63,431 bases of DNA from positions 1 to 63,431 of IMG/VR virus record IMGVR_UViG_3300011113_000717; one strand, given 5' to 3'. The stretch's first letter is position 1. Every line of letters begins with the position of its first letter. Source of the DNA: a virus. Made by a program: the position numbers and the translations under genes. The notes beneath the pieces were generated by a model. It saw nothing but the letters and a program-made list of their open reading frames with translations. It made no database searches and was not told the DNA's origin. Shown piece by piece: positions 22,744-31,490 of this stretch.

Positions 22744-23192
22744 TTTTGTTTTTGATTTGTTTTTATGAACTCCAAAATAATATTTACAGAATCCTCAATT
22801 GAGACCTTGGTTGTATCAATATCAATGAAATTCTCAGTTGGTTGTTGATATTCTTTAACGAAATAATCTTCTCTACCTCTAACTTCGGTGGTGTGTACAT
22901 AAACTTCGATAAGTTTATCTCCCATCTTTGATTTGAACCTATCTCTTTGGTCTTTATATGGAGACACCAAAGAAACAAATACGTGTTTACCTTTATTATG
23001 AAGATATTCTGAGATTTGTTGAGCAAGTTCAATATTCTTTCTCCGTCCAACTTCGGAGTAATCCTTATTATCAAATAAATCCCTCAAATCATCACCATCA
23101 ATGTGAAATACATCTGACCCCATGTTCAACATTATTTGTTTACATAGAGTTGTCTTACCCGATCCAGGTTGTCCCGTTAACCAAACTATCAT
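22740..23192 (-). CDS. Adenylylsulfate kinase-like P-loop kinase
   Basis: 150 residues. LTGQPGSGKTT is the Walker A, IDGDDLRDLF followed by YSEVGRRKNIELAQ is the APS-kinase signature, and VSLVSPYKDQRDRF is the family's conserved switch segment. APS kinase (CysC) phosphorylates adenosine 5'-phosphosulfate to PAPS; related phage kinases may act on other small molecules. No ATP sulfurylase or sulfotransferase seen here. The partner gene is an NMNAT-like transferase. Confidence 0.8.
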   Translation of the reverse strand: MIVWLTGQPGSGKTTLCKQIMLNMGSDVFHIDGDDLRDLFDNKDYSEVGRRKNIELAQQISEYLHNKGKHVFVSLVSPYKDQRDRFKSKMGDKLIEVYVHTTEVRGREDYFVKEYQQPTENFIDIDTTKVSIEDSVNIILEFIKTNQKQK

Positions 23193-23413
23193 TTTTCTAA
23201 ATTTTTGATTTTTCTATCTAAATAAAATGCGGCTTTCTTCAAGTCTTCAAGTTCTTTTGTTTGGTCTTTTTTACCAGCCCTTGCAACGTATTTAACAACG
23301 TTGAATAGATACGCATCTTTATCTAAATCCCACGCCTCACATACTTTGATAACCTCATAGGTATTGTCCTCACCCCCATAATGATTAGGGTGATTTACCA
23401 TTTCTTTATTCAT
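23189..23413 (-). CDS. DUF3310 family protein
   Basis: About 75 residues from MNKEMVNHPNHYGG. The N-H-P-x-H-Y start, EVIKVCEAW, FNVVKYVARAGKK and DLKKAAFYLDRKI match DUF3310, sometimes described as nucleotide-kinase-like, common in phages. The start at 23413 is chosen because the family begins at this point and the preceding small frame overlaps it by 8 nt. Function unproven. Confidence 0.75.
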   Translation of the reverse strand: MNKEMVNHPNHYGGEDNTYEVIKVCEAWDLDKDAYLFNVVKYVARAGKKDQTKELEDLKKAAFYLDRKIKNLEK

Positions 23414-23573
23414 TGTTTTTACCCCACTTTTTTCCAATGTATTCATTGTATCTATCATATTTTCTTGGACTGTATAGAATCCAAACAAAATAGATATCAA
23501 TGAACCATTCTATTTTTTTTAGAATTTTTTTAATTTTTTCCAAAATATTGTTCGATGGTTTCAAGTCTTTCAT
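23406..23573 (-). CDS. Possible small protein ending RKYDRYNEYIGKKWG
   Basis: Up to 55 residues; the C-terminal part WILYSPRKYDRYNEYIGKKW looks like a real small phage protein, and its stop overlaps the DUF3310 start. The start is unclear: the only in-frame Met codons lie inside the upstream gene (23530), in another frame. It may use a non-ATG start or a slip at the A-rich run near 23518-23545. Confidence 0.35.
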   Translation of the reverse strand: MKDLKPSNNILEKIKKILKKIEWFIDIYFVWILYSPRKYDRYNEYIGKKWGKNNE

Positions 23574-23751
23574 CAGCATCTGCCAACATACGGAGAGCTT
23601 CTTCAGCATTCTCATAAAAGTCTTTGGTTGAATGGTCACCGATACCTACACCTGTATTACCTAACAAGTCCAGGGTTAATAGTGCTTTAGCCTTATCCGC
23701 CTCTGCTGAGGTCTTTAACATTTTGATTAGATTTTTATTCATAACTTTCAT
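23530..23751 (-). CDS. Hypothetical protein
   Basis: 73 residues, helical, containing LLGNTGVGIGDHSTKDFYE and then a second helix. No family recognised. Overlaps the upstream gene by 17 nt. Confidence 0.6.
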   Translation of the reverse strand: MKVMNKNLIKMLKTSAEADKAKALLTLDLLGNTGVGIGDHSTKDFYENAEEALRMLADADERLETIEQYFGKN

Positions 23752-23935
23752 TTTGATTAATTAAATTTAATATTTGTTCATCGGTTTTTCCTTGAACGTG
23801 CATGTTGAAAATAAGAGAACAGGTATCATTCTCGAAATACAACATATCACTTTTCCCGTAATATTCTTTCAATCTCCTTTCTTTGAGGGCTGTGACACAT
23901 TGGTCAAGTTTTACCCATCTCTTGTTAACGCTCAT
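23735..23935 (-). CDS. Hypothetical protein
   Basis: 66 residues, mixed alpha/beta (LYFENDTCSLIFNMHVQGKT). No known motif. Between the 259-residue protein and the 73-residue protein in a compact run. Confidence 0.5.
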   Translation of the reverse strand: MSVNKRWVKLDQCVTALKERRLKEYYGKSDMLYFENDTCSLIFNMHVQGKTDEQILNLINQNESYE

Positions 23936-23953
23936 TTTGAAAATATAATAAAG

Positions 23954-24733
23954 TTAGTTCTGAGAGTCAAAGTTATTAATTTTTTCGAAATTAACAACTT
24001 GAAAAATATAAGACATAACTTTTCTTTTGATAATAGGTACCATCGTTTCCTCGAATGGAAAATTCTGTGAACATTTGATTTCGAATATGGGTAGATTTTT
24101 ATAAAATTCTGTTTGATTCCATTTTGAATTCGAATCAATAATTTCAGTGAGTGTTCGTTCATCCATCCCACCTTCAGATATCAAACTCAAATGTGTCCTG
24201 TTTGTAGACTTATCTTTTTTGTCAGCCTTAATTTCATACTCCCACACGTACATTTTTTCTTCTGACTTTCGATAGAAAAAAATATATCCTGAGCCTGAAA
24301 CTAAATTGTTTTTGTTTTTTCTCAAATACAAATCAATAGATTCGAATGCAATATTCCATATTGATTTGGCGATGTTGAAAGCATCAAATAGTTTTGGGCC
24401 TGAAAACTTCAGAGTTTTATCTAATTCATTTTCTTCTTGTTCGGTTAATTGTCTTGGTTTCTTTGGGGTCAATTCTTTAACAAGAATTTCATCATCAGGT
24501 GATTCGAATTTTTTGTTGGTTAACAAAAGTGTATTCTCCTTTGAGATTGACTGAATATTTGCAAGATGTAATGACAATTCCACAAAATTTGGGTATAACT
24601 CAAACTTATCAAAACTTTCGTCACATTTCTGTAGATAGTCCAACAAAGTGTATTTGTTGTACTCAAAATCCAATGGTTCTTTGAACATCCATTCTGGATT
24701 CAATTTGAATGATATCTTTTTCTTTCTACCCAT
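23954..24733 (-). CDS. Hypothetical protein
   Basis: 259 residues starting MGRKKKISFKLNPEWMF. A helical N-terminal half is followed by a beta-rich C-terminal half (GSGYIFFYRK, MYVWEYEIKADKKDKS). No recognised family and no catalytic motif. It lies 26 nt from the gene at 24760. Confidence 0.6.
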   Translation of the reverse strand: MGRKKKISFKLNPEWMFKEPLDFEYNKYTLLDYLQKCDESFDKFELYPNFVELSLHLANIQSISKENTLLLTNKKFESPDDEILVKELTPKKPRQLTEQEENELDKTLKFSGPKLFDAFNIAKSIWNIAFESIDLYLRKNKNNLVSGSGYIFFYRKSEEKMYVWEYEIKADKKDKSTNRTHLSLISEGGMDERTLTEIIDSNSKWNQTEFYKNLPIFEIKCSQNFPFEETMVPIIKRKVMSYIFQVVNFEKINNFDSQN

Positions 24734-24759
24734 AGGGAAATTATAATAGTTATTAACTA

Positions 24760-25605
24760 TTAATCAATTCTCATTATATAAAATAAGTCTCTGTCATCAT
24801 AAACGTCGTGAGCTTCTCCATCGTAGGTAGCAAGGTAATGTCCGTAACCGTCCATGTCTATCGCTTCCTGTATCAGACTATCAATATCTATAAATGACTC
24901 ATAGTGCAAATCTAAATTCTCTATAAACTCCCAAGGATCGGCTTTGGCTTCTCGTAATTTAGTTTCAATCATATCATCGATTAATTCATCGGGGAATTCT
25001 CCTTGAGGATCAGATCTTATTTCCAAAATTTCTAAAGTATATTCGTCAATTAATTCTTCAAACTCAGATATTTTAGACGCATAAAAATCTTCATTCCCTT
25101 TCTCCATAAAGTTTTGAAGTTGTTTTACACCATTTTCTAATCTTTTTTGTTTGTTTGTCAAGATTTCAACTTGTTCTTTTTGTCTAAATGACAACATCCT
25201 ATCTGCATCATCGAAATACCCTTCAGCGTAATTATAAACATCATCAGTATAATAATCTTGGGCGTATTCCATGACTCTTTTAATGTCCAAGTGACTTTTA
25301 ACGAAATCTTTATTGAAGACCGATACCCCTTCAGAATCTATCATATCTTTGATATATTCTACAGCAGATGCATGTGTGTCATATTCACTACCAATTGCAT
25401 ATTCAGAACCTTCGACACTGAATCTATCTAAATCGTAGTAATCTCCAACGAAGATGATATCTTCCAATGTTGCATCCTCAGATAAATCTCCATTATCTTT
25501 CAACCAACTCAAAAGAAGTTTAGCTCTCAATTTTAGTGAGGGGTTATTTTCCATGTATAATTTGGTTCTATCTTCATCAGATTCATTTTGTAGTGAAAAA
25601 TTCAT
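24760..25605 (-). CDS. Acidic hypothetical protein
   Basis: 281 residues, very acidic, with a helical middle (REQKRL-type coiled segment about 140-190) and repeated D/Y-rich stretches. No family recognised. TATTTAT occurs 13 nt before the start (25619-25625). Shares general acidic character with the convergent-side neighbour at 25908, without clear homology. Confidence 0.6.
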   Translation of the reverse strand: MNFSLQNESDEDRTKLYMENNPSLKLRAKLLLSWLKDNGDLSEDATLEDIIFVGDYYDLDRFSVEGSEYAIGSEYDTHASAVEYIKDMIDSEGVSVFNKDFVKSHLDIKRVMEYAQDYYTDDVYNYAEGYFDDADRMLSFRQKEQVEILTNKQKRLENGVKQLQNFMEKGNEDFYASKISEFEELIDEYTLEILEIRSDPQGEFPDELIDDMIETKLREAKADPWEFIENLDLHYESFIDIDSLIQEAIDMDGYGHYLATYDGEAHDVYDDRDLFYIMRID

Positions 25606-25691
25606 CAGTTTTTATTTAATAAATATCTTTATGCAATATAATTAAAGTAAGGAACTATTTATAGACATAAACAAATTAAATTATCATCACT

Positions 25692-25847
25692 ATGGGATGC
25701 GGATGCAAAAACAATAATCAAGCACAGCCTCAAGCTCAACAACAAGCTACAACTCAATTAGCGAAAGAACAACAAAATGAGAGTGTTAAGGCGGCTATCA
25801 AAAAAACTGTAGAGAAGTACTACAACGTAAACAAAACTTCTAACTAA
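25692..25847 (+). CDS. Very small MGCGC protein
   Basis: 51 residues: MGCGCKNNNQ at the start, a Gln/Ala-rich middle, and a helical KAAIKKTVEKYYN end. Two Cys near the N-terminus. TATTTAT lies 29 nt upstream (25656-25662), and a terminator follows the stop, so it forms a single-gene unit. Composition and context make it convincing; function unknown. Confidence 0.65.
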   Translation: MGCGCKNNNQAQPQAQQQATTQLAKEQQNESVKAAIKKTVEKYYNVNKTSN

Positions 25848-25867
25848 GTTTTAATGTAGGGATTTAT

Positions 25868-25895
25868 AAAAGGGACAATTATTTGTCCCTTTTTT
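25868..25895 (+). terminator. Rho-independent terminator
   Basis: AAAAGGGACAA, loop, TTGTCCCTTTTTT. It ends the MGCGC gene and is followed immediately by the TATTTAT element of the next gene. Confidence 0.85.
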
Positions 25896-25896
25896 G

Positions 25897-25903
25897 TATT
25901 TAT
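25897..25903 (+). promoter_or_regulatory. TATTTAT element, 4 nt before ATG 25908
   Basis: Terminator T-run, g, TATTTAT, taat, ATG. The whole signal fits in about 12 bases between the hairpin and the start codon, strong evidence that it is a promoter rather than part of a leader. Confidence 0.7.
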
Positions 25904-25907
25904 TAAT

Positions 25908-26903
25908 ATGAATTTTCAAAAGATAATTGACGACTTCAATGATGGTGAGTTTGACGCCGAACTTTTTTTCGGTGATTGGAACACATTTTTTACCATTTTG
26001 GACAAAAGAGGTTTTATTAACCAAATTGATATCGAGAATACAGAGGTACAAAACGCATTGTTGATTTGGCTTCATGGTAGAGACCGTAAAAGGTTCCTCG
26101 AATTTGTTGAAGATAAATTGTCAGATATTATCGTTGATGAAAATGGTGTAGTTTATTTGGATTTGGATGACAGGTCTGAGTTATCAAATTTTTTCTGTGA
26201 AAGTTCCCGTAATGGACTTTCGAAAGGATATGTTGAAGATGTTCTATCTGGAGAAAATGACCTTTACCTTTACGACCGCACGACTAATAGTGTCTATCGG
26301 GATGTAATCTACGGACTGAATCCAAAAAATATGGAATACTTAAGAAAACGTGTCTTCGAAATCCTTAAGGACCAAAAAATAGAAACTGAGACTATCCAAT
26401 TAGAAGATATTGCTAAAGAACAAGGTCATCCCGAATACGTGACAGTTGATAATCCTACAACAGCACAGACTATCATAGACGATGAAGAGTCAATGAATTA
26501 CCTTTTGGAAACTCATCTTGAAGAGTTGAATGACCAATTAATGTCCATTCACAATGATGCTTATAACCAAGCATATGAAAGTGAACTTTATAAAAGCATT
26601 TTCAATGAATTACAAGAGTATATAAACGGTAATGGTGAATATTATTCAAAACCTCACCGTTTCAAAAAAGATACAATGACTCAACGATTTAGAGTTCCTG
26701 TTGCATCAAACTTTGACGAAGTAATTTTAGACTATTTAATTTCGAACAAAAATCGAGGATCTCGTGGATTATTAGAATATTGGGGTGAGTACATACCATT
26801 GGTTCAAGATGAACAAGATTGTTTGAAAGTATATCCACCAGATTATCCTGACTTTAGAGAGGTCGAGAATAATATTAATGAAATTTTCACAGATTACCTG
26901 TAA
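25908..26903 (+). CDS. Acidic hypothetical protein
   Basis: 331 residues, acidic, alpha/beta, no recognised domain. The N-terminal MNFQKIIDDFNDGEFDAELF is amphipathic but has no (I/L)-x-E near residue 15. The C-terminal half contains long helices (about 180-220). Expressed from its own start element. Confidence 0.65.
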   Translation: MNFQKIIDDFNDGEFDAELFFGDWNTFFTILDKRGFINQIDIENTEVQNALLIWLHGRDRKRFLEFVEDKLSDIIVDENGVVYLDLDDRSELSNFFCESSRNGLSKGYVEDVLSGENDLYLYDRTTNSVYRDVIYGLNPKNMEYLRKRVFEILKDQKIETETIQLEDIAKEQGHPEYVTVDNPTTAQTIIDDEESMNYLLETHLEELNDQLMSIHNDAYNQAYESELYKSIFNELQEYINGNGEYYSKPHRFKKDTMTQRFRVPVASNFDEVILDYLISNKNRGSRGLLEYWGEYIPLVQDEQDCLKVYPPDYPDFREVENNINEIFTDYL

Positions 26904-26960
26904 TTATTCTATTCTTTTTGCAAGTAAAATTTATTATCATTCAACAAATCAATGAATTAA

Positions 26961-27707
26961 ATGATACTTAAGAAGACCAATAGTAGGGTTTACACAATAA
27001 ATTTATTTTCGGATTATCTGTTAACAAAAATCCCTCACTCAGAGGAATCAATTTTCTCAGTAGCAGATTGTAAAAATTTCATTATCATAAAAGGGAAGAC
27101 TTCATACAAAGAAATTTTAGACATTAGCTCAATAACGAAAGAGTTTAATGAAAAGTATGAACCTGAAACACCAATCTCCCATACTATAGATTTGATTGAA
27201 TATGATTGTAAGTTATCCAAAATAAAAAATTTGGAGTTTATTTTACATCGTTCGGATAACTGTTCCTACCATAAAACCCAAATTGAAAAATTTTTATCGA
27301 GCGAATCCTCATTCGATTTCAGTTGTTACCCATCGGAGTTGTCTGATGAAGAGTTGATTATTACCTCCGAATTCCCTCATGGTTATTCATTGAACCAAGG
27401 AAGACTTATTTACTTTTACGGAAAACACATTTTTTATAATATTCCGACTAACTATACAAATTCATCCATGATTTTCAATCTATCTTTGGACAAAGATGAT
27501 GAAAATGATAATATTATCTCAATATTCAATATCGATAAAAACTCTGAAGATGAAACCTTAAAATCGGCAATATTAGATGTGTTCGATTTTGATATGTCTT
27601 GGTTATCATCTGAAATGAAAAAAGTGGATTGGAGTATTGAACTCACAAATCCACTTGAGGAATATTCTTTTATTAAAAAGAAAAATAAGGACTTTATTAT
27701 TTTCTAA
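26961..27707 (+). CDS. Hypothetical protein
   Basis: 248 residues, alpha/beta, with HGYSLNQGRLIYFYGKHIFY around residues 137-156 as its most distinctive segment. No family recognised. Overlaps the end of the convergent glutaredoxin-like gene by 4 nt. Confidence 0.6.
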   Translation: MILKKTNSRVYTINLFSDYLLTKIPHSEESIFSVADCKNFIIIKGKTSYKEILDISSITKEFNEKYEPETPISHTIDLIEYDCKLSKIKNLEFILHRSDNCSYHKTQIEKFLSSESSFDFSCYPSELSDEELIITSEFPHGYSLNQGRLIYFYGKHIFYNIPTNYTNSSMIFNLSLDKDDENDNIISIFNIDKNSEDETLKSAILDVFDFDMSWLSSEMKKVDWSIELTNPLEEYSFIKKKNKDFIIF

Positions 27708-28003
27708 ATAATCCCGACATTTTTTCGGTGTTCGTTGATTATTTGAAGTGCTTCGGTCAACTCGTTATAATTTTTTTCAGGTGTGTAAAGAAAGGATTTG
27801 TAATCCTTCCCACTACCTTCAATAATCAATAATGCTGGAATCATATCATTATCAGTTATTTCACTGAAAATGTCGTACTCATCTTTGTACTCGTCGATAT
27901 CTCTATCAAAAAATTCAACTCCTTCTTCCTTCAACATTTTTTTGAAGTCAACACAAAAAGGACATCCTTTCATAGTATAGACAATTACATTCAGATCCTT
28001 CAT
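27704..28003 (-). CDS. Glutaredoxin-like protein
   Basis: 99 residues with VIVYTMKGCPFCVDFKKML, the CxxC redox site (CPFC) after the first beta strand, and MIPALLII as the cis-proline strand (Ile-Pro). Thiol-disulfide exchange, possibly reducing ribonucleotide reductase, as phage glutaredoxins do. Pairs with the thioredoxin gene 5 nt upstream. Confidence 0.75.
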   Translation of the reverse strand: MKDLNVIVYTMKGCPFCVDFKKMLKEEGVEFFDRDIDEYKDEYDIFSEITDNDMIPALLIIEGSGKDYKSFLYTPEKNYNELTEALQIINEHRKNVGII

Positions 28004-28008
28004 GATTA

Positions 28009-28326
28009 TTAATCTAACAATTTAAGAAGTTGATCAGGTGACATAACTCCTGGTTTTGAAAAAGTTTCCTCACCATTTTCGAATATTTTAATCGTCGGAA
28101 CTCCCCTCACATTCCATTCTTTCATAAGGTCCATGTCTTGTTCAATGTCAAATTTATAGACCCCGTATTTCGGTGTTCCTTTTTGCATCAAAGTTTCATT
28201 AACTTTTTCAAGGTTCCCCAACATTATTTTGCACGGTCCACACCAAGTTGCAAATAGGTCAAGGACGAAGTTTTCCTTGTTGTTAATCTTTTGTTTTAGT
28301 TCTTCACTTGTTAGTTGTTTTGTCAT
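28009..28326 (-). CDS. Thioredoxin
   Basis: 105 residues. FATWCGPCKIM carries the canonical WCGPC active site and RGVPTIKIF the cis-proline loop. Full-length thioredoxin fold. In phages it may serve as a reductant for ribonucleotide reductase or a replication cofactor. Overlaps the upstream gene by 23 nt. Confidence 0.9.
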   Translation of the reverse strand: MTKQLTSEELKQKINNKENFVLDLFATWCGPCKIMLGNLEKVNETLMQKGTPKYGVYKFDIEQDMDLMKEWNVRGVPTIKIFENGEETFSKPGVMSPDQLLKLLD

Positions 28327-28648
28327 TGTTAAATTGTTTTAATAGTTGTTGTATAAAAATTGTTAGTTCGCTGTGTTGACTTTGATTGTAATACACAATT
28401 AAATTCGATTCAACTTCACCTAACAATAAATATAAATAAAATCCCTGTTTTGTTTTATAAATTTTTTTATTGAATTTAGGTTTTACATTAATGATACCTG
28501 TAGATGCCTCACTCCAAAGGACTTCTAAACTTCTATTATCGATGAATTTATAAATAGAATGGTCAGGAAAATCCAATCTTAAACTCGAAAAAACTCCTGA
28601 AATTTTTTCATTGTTCTTAATCAATTTTGGTTTGTTTATCTTATCCAT
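28304..28648 (-). CDS. Hypothetical protein
   Basis: 114 residues, mixed; no known motif. It sits between thioredoxin and the PcfJ-like gene, overlapping both, so it belongs to the operon 30333-27704. Confidence 0.55.
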   Translation of the reverse strand: MDKINKPKLIKNNEKISGVFSSLRLDFPDHSIYKFIDNRSLEVLWSEASTGIINVKPKFNKKIYKTKQGFYLYLLLGEVESNLIVYYNQSQHSELTIFIQQLLKQFNNDKTTNK

Positions 28649-30333
28649 TCGTGAGTCGTTTGTGTCGAGTTATCAATTTTATACGTCCATTGAATTAGAC
28701 CATCGTCATCCCAATATGAATCAGACTCAAAGAATGTCCCATTATAACACTTCTTTGTTATTTTTACGGTTTCGAATCTATCATCATTCACGTAATATAA
28801 CATTTTCAAATCCAATTTCAATAGCCAGTGTGTCCATTCATCAGATAATTTTCCATTGTACTTACCCAAACTTTGCACCCTTTGACATTTAACCTTATTA
28901 TCCTCTCGGTATAATTGATATTCAATAGTCGCCCTTTCCTCAGAATCTCTACCACCTTTTCTGAGTGAAATAATCAAGTTCGATGATTTACCAATATAAG
29001 TTTTTACACAATTAGATTGTACAGAACTTTCTGAGTTATATGATGTTGAATCATCCAATAAAACTGGATAGTAGTCCCCGAATGGTTCTTCCAAATATTC
29101 ATAAGAATATATAGGATAAATCCTTTCGTAGTGACCTTTTTTATAGAACGATAATTTATCTGACCAGTCCAAATGTTCATTTCTGAAAAATTGACTGTCC
29201 ACTTCATCACTCATCCATTTCAAATCAGTCTCTCCATACAATTTCAATTGGGTGTATATTTCGATGTGATCGATAAAAGTAAAATGGTCTAACAAATCCT
29301 CGAAATACACTTTCTTAAATAAATTGAATACTCTTCGTAACTCATCTTTACCGATAACATTTACGAAGTCTGCGTGGATATCTCTGGGTACAACTTTATA
29401 CTCGGAATTTAGAGTATGTAAAATAAAATCATCGTCCTGATTAATCCAATCATCACCAAATAACTTCCTTGCCACAGAATACAAATCCAAATTCAATTCT
29501 TTACAACTATGGAGAGCTTTCTTCAATTTCTTACCATTCAATCCATTATGAATCATGAAGGCATCGACTAATCGATTACCATTTTTTTTGAGTATTTTTC
29601 TAATTTTGGGCCCGACAAGTTGAGAGGAGTACAATCGGAAGTTGTTTGGATACTTGATTCCCTTTTTATCCAAATAAAACTTGAATAACCTTTTATCGAA
29701 ATTAAAATTAAGTGAGTCCTCTCTCCCGTCAATTTCCTTCATAAACTTTGACAATGCATCATTTGCAACGCCTGAGCTATTATGTGTATAAGACCATCCC
29801 TTATCCCTGATGGTATACATTATAGAGGATATCGGCTCCCCCAAAAAATAGTTTTTGTGAAGTTTTTTTCTAACCTTTTTTTTATTCTGATAGTTGTGTA
29901 AAAGTCCTGAATATACATCACCTGTTTTAACGTTGACTGTTACATAGTCCACACTACGAACGATCTTGAACCATTTGTTCCCCATTTTCCTTTCCCTATA
30001 CCCATTAAAGACCTTCATAGAGACCTTATCTCCATCTCGTTCGACCACAACCATCAAGTAAGATTTCAAGACCCTGGATAAAGGATTTCCGTAGTGTAAA
30101 ATGAAGTCCTGTTCAACGTTGGAAACATAGTTTTCTAAAAAGACATCTGAGGTTTTAGATAAACTGACTTGGTCATAAGCAATTCTATAAAATTCTTTTT
30201 CCCAAACATCCTCAACTTCATCATCATCGAAAAAATATTTGTTTCTTGGATGAGGAAAAGAAATGGGAACGGTGTCGTGAAATACAACTGTGGTGTAGGA
30301 TTCATAATTAACTTTGAAAATTTCTTCTTTCAT
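28636..30333 (-). CDS. PcfJ-like protein
   Basis: 565 residues. The C-terminal 150 residues contain SVQSNCVKTYIGKSSNLIIS, the N-C-V-x-x-Y pattern of PcfJ-like proteins, followed by ATIEYQLY and a Gln/Arg-rich strand (KVKCQRVQSLGKYNG). PcfJ is named from a conjugative plasmid and its molecular role is not settled. The N-terminal 350 residues are helical and unrecognised. Starts only 14 nt after the T-run of an upstream terminator. Confidence 0.6.
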   Translation of the reverse strand: MKEEIFKVNYESYTTVVFHDTVPISFPHPRNKYFFDDDEVEDVWEKEFYRIAYDQVSLSKTSDVFLENYVSNVEQDFILHYGNPLSRVLKSYLMVVVERDGDKVSMKVFNGYRERKMGNKWFKIVRSVDYVTVNVKTGDVYSGLLHNYQNKKKVRKKLHKNYFLGEPISSIMYTIRDKGWSYTHNSSGVANDALSKFMKEIDGREDSLNFNFDKRLFKFYLDKKGIKYPNNFRLYSSQLVGPKIRKILKKNGNRLVDAFMIHNGLNGKKLKKALHSCKELNLDLYSVARKLFGDDWINQDDDFILHTLNSEYKVVPRDIHADFVNVIGKDELRRVFNLFKKVYFEDLLDHFTFIDHIEIYTQLKLYGETDLKWMSDEVDSQFFRNEHLDWSDKLSFYKKGHYERIYPIYSYEYLEEPFGDYYPVLLDDSTSYNSESSVQSNCVKTYIGKSSNLIISLRKGGRDSEERATIEYQLYREDNKVKCQRVQSLGKYNGKLSDEWTHWLLKLDLKMLYYVNDDRFETVKITKKCYNGTFFESDSYWDDDGLIQWTYKIDNSTQTTHEWIR

Positions 30334-30347
30334 ATTTTAATTATAAT

Positions 30348-30375
30348 AAAAAAAATGGGGGATATAAACCCCCCA
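30348..30375 (-). terminator. Rho-independent terminator
   Basis: Minus strand TGGGGGG, loop, CCCCCA, then eight T. Ends the DUF932 gene. Confidence 0.8.
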
Positions 30376-30380
30376 CTTAA

Positions 30381-31130
30381 TTAACAATAAGACTCTGCCA
30401 ACTCCCAAAGATTAGTATTAATCTTGTTGATGGATTGGAAGTTTTTCAATTCTTTCATCGAAGTGAATCTTCCTTTTTCGGATTGGTATCTCAAACCCCC
30501 TCGAACAAACTTCTCTTGAATTACGTTGAACGTAGTCCAAACTGAACTTCCTGAATCCTCATGTCTGATGGGACGAAGGAAGTCCTCAAATTTGATTTTG
30601 GGGATTGACCCACTTTGCCAACGGATTGAGGTGGCTTTGGTGACAAAGTCAACCACTTTTTCTTCATCCAAGAATGTGGACTCCATCTTACCTACAGACC
30701 TTTGGATTACTGGCAGTCTTTCCGCAAATTGGTCTGTGATTTGTCTCACTGTTCCCATGTCAAACTTCATGTGTTTAACAGAAATTTTATCCGAAAGGGA
30801 TGTTGGTACTGTTAAACCATTGGAACAAACTAATCGATGAAGACCAGCACTTACTGAGAACGTACTCATTCCGTTGTGGGAATTTCTGATAATCGCCTCT
30901 ACCAAAGAATCTCCTACTTGTGGAAATTCCACATTACGTAGTCTCAACTCATGTTGGTCGTAAATCCCTCTACCGTTTTGTTTGGCAGAGTATACTTTCC
31001 ATCCTTCATTCTCAAAGTTTTCGAGAATATCCATTGTCGGTACAAAAGTGTACTTATTCGACATTTTTGGAGATGGAGAGGTGGTGAACACTGAAGGAGC
31101 GATTCTCTTGAGGTAGTCTGTCGTTATCAT
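30381..31130 (-). CDS. DUF932 family protein
   Basis: 249 residues. IRNSHNGMSTFSVSAGLHRL followed by VCSNGL is the hallmark of DUF932, a plasmid/phage family of unknown function. A host-type TATCTTTG promoter lies 19 nt upstream, suggesting early expression by host RNA polymerase. Single-gene unit with its own terminator. Confidence 0.75.
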   Translation of the reverse strand: MITTDYLKRIAPSVFTTSPSPKMSNKYTFVPTMDILENFENEGWKVYSAKQNGRGIYDQHELRLRNVEFPQVGDSLVEAIIRNSHNGMSTFSVSAGLHRLVCSNGLTVPTSLSDKISVKHMKFDMGTVRQITDQFAERLPVIQRSVGKMESTFLDEEKVVDFVTKATSIRWQSGSIPKIKFEDFLRPIRHEDSGSSVWTTFNVIQEKFVRGGLRYQSEKGRFTSMKELKNFQSINKINTNLWELAESYC

Positions 31131-31149
31131 GTCTTATTGATTTAGAATT

Positions 31150-31180
31150 CAAAGATATGATAAGAAATTTAATTTGCCAA
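31150..31180 (-). promoter_or_regulatory. Bacteroidota-type promoter
   Basis: Coding strand TTG (31178-31180), 20-nt spacer, TATCTTTG (31150-31157), matching the -33 TTG and -7 TAnnTTTG consensus. ATG 31130 follows 19 nt later. Confidence 0.65.
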
Positions 31181-31182
31181 AC

Positions 31183-31464
31183 TCAATTCAAAAAAAGATA
31201 ACCAAATTTCGTTTTTTGAATAAAATTTTTCGAGAGTTCTTCAACTACCTGTTTATCAGGTTGATTAATTTTGGAGCAGACATCAATTAATTGAGATTGG
31301 GTTAGGCTCACATCCTCACCCTTCTCATAATTCTCAATCGCCACTTCTTTGATTTTTATATAGAAGTATTCTTCCTTTTCTTTGGGGACCAAATTCAATA
31401 AGTCAGTAGGATTTTCCCTGAAAAACTTAATGATGTTATTCATGTATATTTCAACATCAACCAT
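31183..31464 (-). CDS. Hypothetical protein
   Basis: 93 residues (or 86 from the second Met), helical, ending KTKFGYLFLN. No family recognised. Confidence 0.55.
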   Translation of the reverse strand: MVDVEIYMNNIIKFFRENPTDLLNLVPKEKEEYFYIKIKEVAIENYEKGEDVSLTQSQLIDVCSKINQPDKQVVEELSKNFIQKTKFGYLFLN

Positions 31465-31490
31465 ATCGATTAAAATTAATTTGAGAAATA

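Noticed and set aside
23518-23545. A-rich slip that would fuse the 23530 and 23406 frames.
   Set aside because: The 23530 frame ends normally at its own stop, and no slippery heptamer with a following structure was seen; kept only as a low-confidence small gene.
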